From: Hypericum androsaemum
Taxonomy: Eukaryota; Streptophyta; Magnoliopsida; Malpighiales; Hypericaceae
Length of the DNA: 64,000 bases
Direction: 5' to 3'
NCBI GenBank assembly: GCA_963995505.1
Contig: OZ023181.1
Coordinates: 4,005,487-4,069,486 of the forward strand
The notes under the pieces are model-generated. The model saw only the letters and a list, made by a program, of their open reading frames with translations. It was not told where the DNA came from and ran no database searches. This document shows positions 59,345-64,000 of this stretch, piece after piece. The translations under genes were made by a program, and so were the position numbers. How positions within the stretch are numbered: the stretch's first letter is position 1; each line of letters opens with the position of its first letter.

Positions 59345-59960
59345 TTAGGGGTAAACATTTGGATTATTCGTATTCGAACTATCCAAAATTTCAACTATCC
59401 GAAATATTTGAATAAGCATTTTTAGTATTCAAATCCGAATATGAACTCTTCACTATCTAATATCCGAATTTTTTTCGGATATAGATAATCCGAATTATCA
59501 TTTTTTTCAAGTCTTCAAAAATAAATGTAGCCTATCTCTAACAACTCATCGGATAGCAACAAAATCAGCTAAAATAAACAAAAGAACAGCAACCAAACCT
59601 GGTTCGTGGCTTTCAAGGAACCTGATTTTTTTGGTTTTCTTAGTTTGGGAAATCTAAATTTCCGGGGTAGTGGCCTATCATTAACAGTGATCGATTTTTT
59701 ACTTGTAATTTTTATTGAGCTTAATTTTGTGGGCTACTGCAAACTATAGTTATTTGTAATTTTTTTATTTAATGGGCTTACTTTTTAAATCAAATATTCG
59801 AACTATCAATTTATTATCTATATCTGTATCCGAGTCCGAAATATTTATTTTGGATAATTCGTATCCGAGTCCAAATTTAAAATTATCTGAATTCTAATCC
59901 AAAAAAATTTCGGATATCAAATACAAATATCAAATTTTTTCAATTTCAAAGACAAAAATA
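59345..59960. repeat. hAT-like MITE remnant rich in CCGAA/ATCCGAA motifs
   Basis: Begins AGGGGTAAACATTTGGATTATTCG and contains many copies of TATCCGAA and its complement in both directions. It is related to the fragment at 9346-9512. The right terminus is unclear. Confidence 0.45.
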
Positions 59961-60481
59961 AAACACAAATCACACATCAATTTCCACTGCAGTAGTTTTG
60001 AATCTCTACCGGGCGAGCTGGGAGTGGACCAAGGAGAAGAAATTGGATGACTGCTTTAGGGATTTGAAGCTCAGGTTCGGCTTTTTATGTTGCCGGAATG
60101 GTGGTGGCAATTTTATGTTGTTAACACTAAATCCATTTTTATATGAGAGAGATCTCACATCAATAATTATAAGTACGTTGAACTAATTTATAAATACGAA
60201 AAACTATTTTGGTAAATATAGAGGTTAATCATTGTATAAGAACGATGAACTTATTTATAAGTATTCAAAACTCGCATACTACATTACATCTCACTCGTCT
60301 AAAACTACTACGAGCACAGCTGCTCTTTGGATATCTCTCCGATTCACAAAACCAACCTCAGATCTCTCTCTCTCTCTCTCCATAAAAACGCAAGTTAAAT
60401 TGCCCATTTCACACCACGACGCCTACTTAATACCCCCCGCTCTCTTCTCGTCCAAAACCAAAACCCAGATCGACCCGAGCT

Positions 60482-60485
<4 letters not shown>

Positions 60486-60518
<33 letters not shown>

Positions 60519-60565
60519 GAATAGTAACATTGTAATAAAAGGCGAGGCGAGGCGAGGCGAGGCGA
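60486..60565 (+). repeat. (GA)15 and (GGCGA)5 simple repeats in the 5' leader of the transporter gene
   Basis: Two adjacent simple repeats just upstream of the ATG at 60568. Length changes here would alter the 5' UTR without touching the protein. Confidence 0.85.
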
Positions 60566-60567
60566 AG

Positions 60568-63500
60568 ATGGAGATGTTCTACATGGTGGTGTTTGGGGGG
60601 CTGGCGGCGGTAGTGGCGGGTCTGGAGCTGAGCAAGACGAGCAGGGATCGGGTCAACACCAACACCGCCTTCGATTCCTTCAAGAACAACTACCTCCTTG
60701 TCTACTCCCTCATGATGGGTTTTTAACCTCTTCACTTTCTTGTCCTCGCTTCCGATTGTACTACATTGTGTCTTGTCTCATCTGGGTTTGATTGTTTTTG
60801 GTTCGATTCTGATCTGGTCGATTCGCTTTCGCCCCGCTCTTAATGGTTAATGTTCAAGTTTGAGGGTTCAGGTTCTAATGGTTGGTTAATTTCCTCGCTT
60901 TCAAGTGTACTACATTGTGTTGTCTCATCTGGGTTCGGTTGTTTTTGGTTAGATTCTGATCTGGTCGATTCGTTTGGTATCCGTTTCGCCCCGGTTTTAA
61001 TGGTTAGTGTTCAGTGCGTAGGGAGTTTTAATGGTTAGGCGTACCGGGAAGCTTTTGTCTTTGGAATTGGGATGTTTCCCTTCCACTCTCTGCTTGCTCT
61101 CTTCGTTGATCTCTAACGCAAGCTTAATTGCATTGAGCTGTTTAGATCTCTGACGATAAGGAAACTTCGGATGATTGATGTTTGTTGTTCGGTGGCGGCA
61201 ATCTTGTTTGTTTATGTCGCTCATGGATGATTGTTTTATGCAACAGCTGGGGATTGGTTGCAGGGTCCTTATGTTTATTATCTATACAGTCAGTATGGAT
61301 TCGGGAAGGGGGATATCGGCCACCTCTTCATTGCTGGTTTTGGGTCTTCCATGTTGTTTGGGACGATCGTGGGATCTCTAGCAGATAAACAGTAAGATCT
61401 TGCAGTGATTTGGTTTCTCAGTTGTTACGTACTGACTAGCTGAGGCTTTTAATCTCTTGTATATCCTCCTGATTGGTTTGGTGTATTGTGATACAGGGGT
61501 CGTAAGAGAGCTTCCATTACCTACTGCATTACTTACATACTGAGCTGTATAACCAAGCATTCCCCCGAATACAAAGTCTTGATGGTGGGGCGCATTTTGG
61601 GAGGCATTGCTACTTCCTTATTGTTCTCGGCTTTCGAGTCTTGGCTTGTGGCAGAGCACTTCAAGGTGTGTAATGTGGCTGCAATACTTCACTCTGTTCT
61701 TTCAAGGATTTTATATGTATTTCATTTTATTTGAAGCAAGTTTACCTAAGGATACCGTTAACCTCCAGTTGGTCAAGGGCCATGGCTTTTCTGCATGATC
61801 TAGCACTATGGCTCCGTATATTCTGGATTTCAAAGATAATATATGGAAGCCATATGCTGACCACAGATATTATGGCTTTTACAAAATCAGGCCTTCCATC
61901 CTTATACAAAATTCTTACAGTTTCGACTCCTTATTTCTTCCTAGGGAAATCCCCTCTCTGATTATTTTTATTTTTCCAATCCTTTTAAGCCTGATTGACT
62001 GAGGGCCGGGAGATTGTCTTCGAGTGCTTTATGAATACTTGTTACCACGATGTCTTTTCTCAATCTACCATGTTGTTTTGCAGAGAGGTTTCGATCAACA
62101 ATGGCTTTCAGTAACATTTTCCAAGGCAATTTTTCTAGGCAATGGTCTAGTTGCCATCATGTCTGGTTTGTTTGGCAATTTACTGGTGGACACCTTTGCG
62201 CTTGGTCCAGTTGCTCCATTTGATGCCGCTGCATGCTTCCTTGCCATTGGTATGGCAGTTATAATGTCATCATGGCCTGAAAACTATGGGGACCCCTCAG
62301 AAAACAAGGACTTGCTTACTCAATTCAAGGGTGCCGCCTCCGCCATTGTTTCTGGTGACTTTCTAGCACCCACTTTTCTTTCTTAGTTTGTACATGTAGC
62401 TTCTAATACTTCATCAAACCAAAGATAAAACTGGACATTGTCATTCTTCTAGCTGCGAACAATTCCATATTTTATGAAGGACTAACTGTGAAAAAGATGT
62501 TTAGATTAATTTCAAATTAGATTTTACATTGCTTCCGATAACCAAACTTTGTTTTACACGGGTTTTACCTCTGCTGACACTGCACATTTTGGAATTAGAT
62601 GAGAAGATAGCGTTGCTGGGTGCGATACAGTCCCTCTTTGAAGGTTCAATGTATACCTTCGTTTTCTTGTGGACTCCTGCTCTCAGCCCAAGTGGTGAGG
62701 ACATCCCTCATGGTTTTATTTTTGCCACTTTTATGTTGGCTTCGATGCTTGGAAGCTCCACGGCCTCTAGACTGATGGCTCGCTCATCGATACGAGTTGA
62801 GAGCTACATGCAGATTGTTTTCTTGATCTCTTCAGCCTCACTTCTCCTTCCTGTTGTGACAAGTGTATGCAAACTCATCTCCTTTCATTTCTGTCGTTGT
62901 GATTTTAATAATACTTTGCTGGAGGAAACTAACCGTGGATTTCTACAGTTCTTGGTTGCACCATCTGGAGTGAAAGGTGGAAGCATATCATTTTCTGGGT
63001 GCATTCAGCTTCTTGGTTTCTGCACTTTTGAGGCTTGTGTGGGTATATTCTGGCCGTCCATCATGAAGATGAGGTCTCAATATATTCCCGAGGAGGCTAG
63101 AAGCACTATCATGAACTTCTTCCGCATTCCTCTCAACATCTTTGTCTGTGTTGTTTTGTACAATGTGAGTTTCTTGCATTGTCCTTATTTAGCTTTCCAC
63201 TGAGCTCGAAGTTGAAGCGTTACATTATGCAGATTTAAGTTCATCTCGTCATAGAACTGACTCTGTCTTTCCTTGTGAAGGTTGACGCATATCCGATTAC
63301 GGTTATGTTTGGCATGTGCTCCATTTTTCTGTTTGTGGCATCTATATTGCAGAGGCGACTGATGGGTGTTGTTGATACCCACAAAGCAAGTAAGTACAAT
63401 AAGATCTGTCCGAATTTTTTCATTTCTCTGGGGGCAAACTGGATCCAGAAACTTTGGTCGTATCTCCGAATTTCACTTGCTAATGAATTACTTGTAGCAA

Positions 63501-63679
63501 ACGCATGATGATCTTTTGATGGCTATACTTTTAACTTCACTTAAATTTCTGAAGTAACACAACATGGAACTTGTCCTAATCTTTACGGGGAGTGTATTAT
63601 TAACATATTTTCTACAGGATCACAAGAGTGGGCAGCAATGAAGGAGATGAACGATGAAGATGAACCGCTGAATGCCTGA
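60568..63679 (+). CDS. MFSD5/MOT2-like major facilitator transporter (8 exons)
   Basis: Member of the MFS MOT2/MFSD5 family; the algal and human members transport molybdate, and the plant substrate is not settled. Exons: 60568-60718, 61247-61391, 61497-61665, 62084-62354, 62599-62864, 62949-63164, 63281-63389 and 63618-63679, giving 462 residues with about 11-12 membrane helices. Family sequence is clear: GDWLQGPYVYYLYSQYGF, the loop 2-3 motif GSLADKQGRKRAS, RILGGIATSLLFSAFESWLVAEH, ENYGDPSENKDLLTQF, SLFEGSMYTFVFLWTPALSP, FWPSIMKMRSQYIPEEAR, and an acidic C-terminus (MNDEDEPLNA). A second ATG two codons on (60574) is equally possible. The stop lies in a 32-bp tandem duplication. It resembles At1g64650 of Arabidopsis, the neighbour of MGL there (from memory). 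Confidence 0.93.
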
Positions 63680-63709
63680 TGAACGATGAAGATGAACCGC
63701 TGAATGCCT
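63646..63709 (+). repeat. 32-bp tandem duplication across the stop codon of the transporter gene
   Basis: Units 63646-63677 and 63678-63709 are identical. The stop TGA is made at the junction of the two units, while the second unit ends in CCTAAG, giving a TAA in the matching register. Presumably the gene originally ended in that TAA after the same residues, so the protein end is unchanged and the second unit is now 3' UTR. Confidence 0.92.
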
Positions 63710-64000
63710 AAGTGATTACAATGGACGATAACCCTCCAAATTCTTTTCGAAGTTGGCATAGCTTCTTTCCATCCGTCTACGACGTTCTGGACCGCCCTAG
63801 CCATCCGCCAAATAAGAGGAGTGTGGTCAACAACATAGGGGAGTGTAAACAGCATGTCGATGAGAAGCGGCATTGCACTCTAATAGTAACAAGTTTAGAA
63901 TCGTAGGTGCGCAGGAGGACCCACGAATTTTTGGATCGTCTTATCAGGTGTCTGCTGCTGTGAGCTTTAGTTCTGTTAAATTACGTTCGTCTCTTGTCAA
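63710..64000 (+). other. 3' flank of the transporter gene
   Basis: Probably 3' UTR and beyond; no ORF with recognisable content up to the window edge. Confidence 0.4.

Larger units (their letters stand above)
58931..60567. other. Intergenic; hAT-like repeat and MFSD5-like promoter
   Basis: No gene. Positions 59345-59960 are a repeat (separate entry). Positions 60363-60380 are a (CT)n run and 60486-60515 a (GA)n run, followed by five GGCGA units (60541-60565) directly before the start codon of the transporter gene. Confidence 0.55.

Noticed and set aside
1..64000. Biosynthetic cluster or defence-like gene system
   Set aside because: The host genes belong to unrelated housekeeping families with long spacers; nothing suggests a co-regulated cluster, and no phage, CRISPR or toxin-type module is present.

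Overview
The window is nuclear DNA of a flowering plant, most likely a eudicot. It holds intron-rich genes with GT-AG introns and protein families typical of land plants (DUF538, CHX cation/H+ exchangers, a BLUS1-type kinase, methionine gamma-lyase), in AT-rich spacers full of plant LINEs, LTR-retrotransposon remnants, Mutator-like elements and MITEs. I see no rRNA, tRNA, CRISPR array or bacterial-type operon. Exon models were built by hand from splice sites, reading phase and family knowledge; every multi-exon model keeps one open frame from ATG to stop.

Layout. 1-16.1 kb is a transposon graveyard: a foldback repeat at the left edge, a LINE (copy A) split by a 5'-truncated Ty3/Gypsy (Athila/Tat-like) element, then a second LINE of the same family (copy B). 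16.9-20.6 kb carries methionine gamma-lyase (MGL, minus, 4 exons). 23.0-24.4 kb is a gag-plus-LTR deletion derivative of another Gypsy element. 25.6-31 kb holds a head-to-head pair: a DUF538 gene (minus) and HLB1 (TPR protein, plus, 14 exons). 31.3-33.3 kb holds a truncated LINE with perfect 15-bp target-site duplications and a 1.28-kb Mutator-like element. 33.9-34.7 kb encodes an unrecognised tail-anchored protein. 37.6-43.9 kb is a 21-exon STE20-type kinase; it converges on a two-exon predicted plastid membrane protein (45.1-46.5 kb, minus). 46.6-53.1 kb is again mobile DNA, including a second Mutator-like element (9-bp target duplication) that carries a fragment of a TypA/BipA-type GTPase gene. 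53.2-63.7 kb holds MYG1 (7 exons), a CHX exchanger (3 exons) and an MFSD5/MOT2-like transporter (8 exons), all plus strand.

The host genes are housekeeping genes and do not form one pathway: methionine catabolism, TGN/endosome-actin trafficking, a phosphohydrolase/exonuclease, monovalent cation transport, anion (molybdate-type) transport and signalling. From memory of Arabidopsis loci, MGL and the MFSD5-like gene are neighbours on chromosome 1 (At1g64660/At1g64650), and HLB1 and MYG1 lie close together on chromosome 5 (At5g41950/At5g41970). The window may therefore keep together genes that Arabidopsis split between two duplicated segments. The less ordinary observations are the pair of Mutator-like elements with different cargo, a cluster of seven 14-bp palindromes in the Athila-like remnant, and several recent small duplications inside genes.
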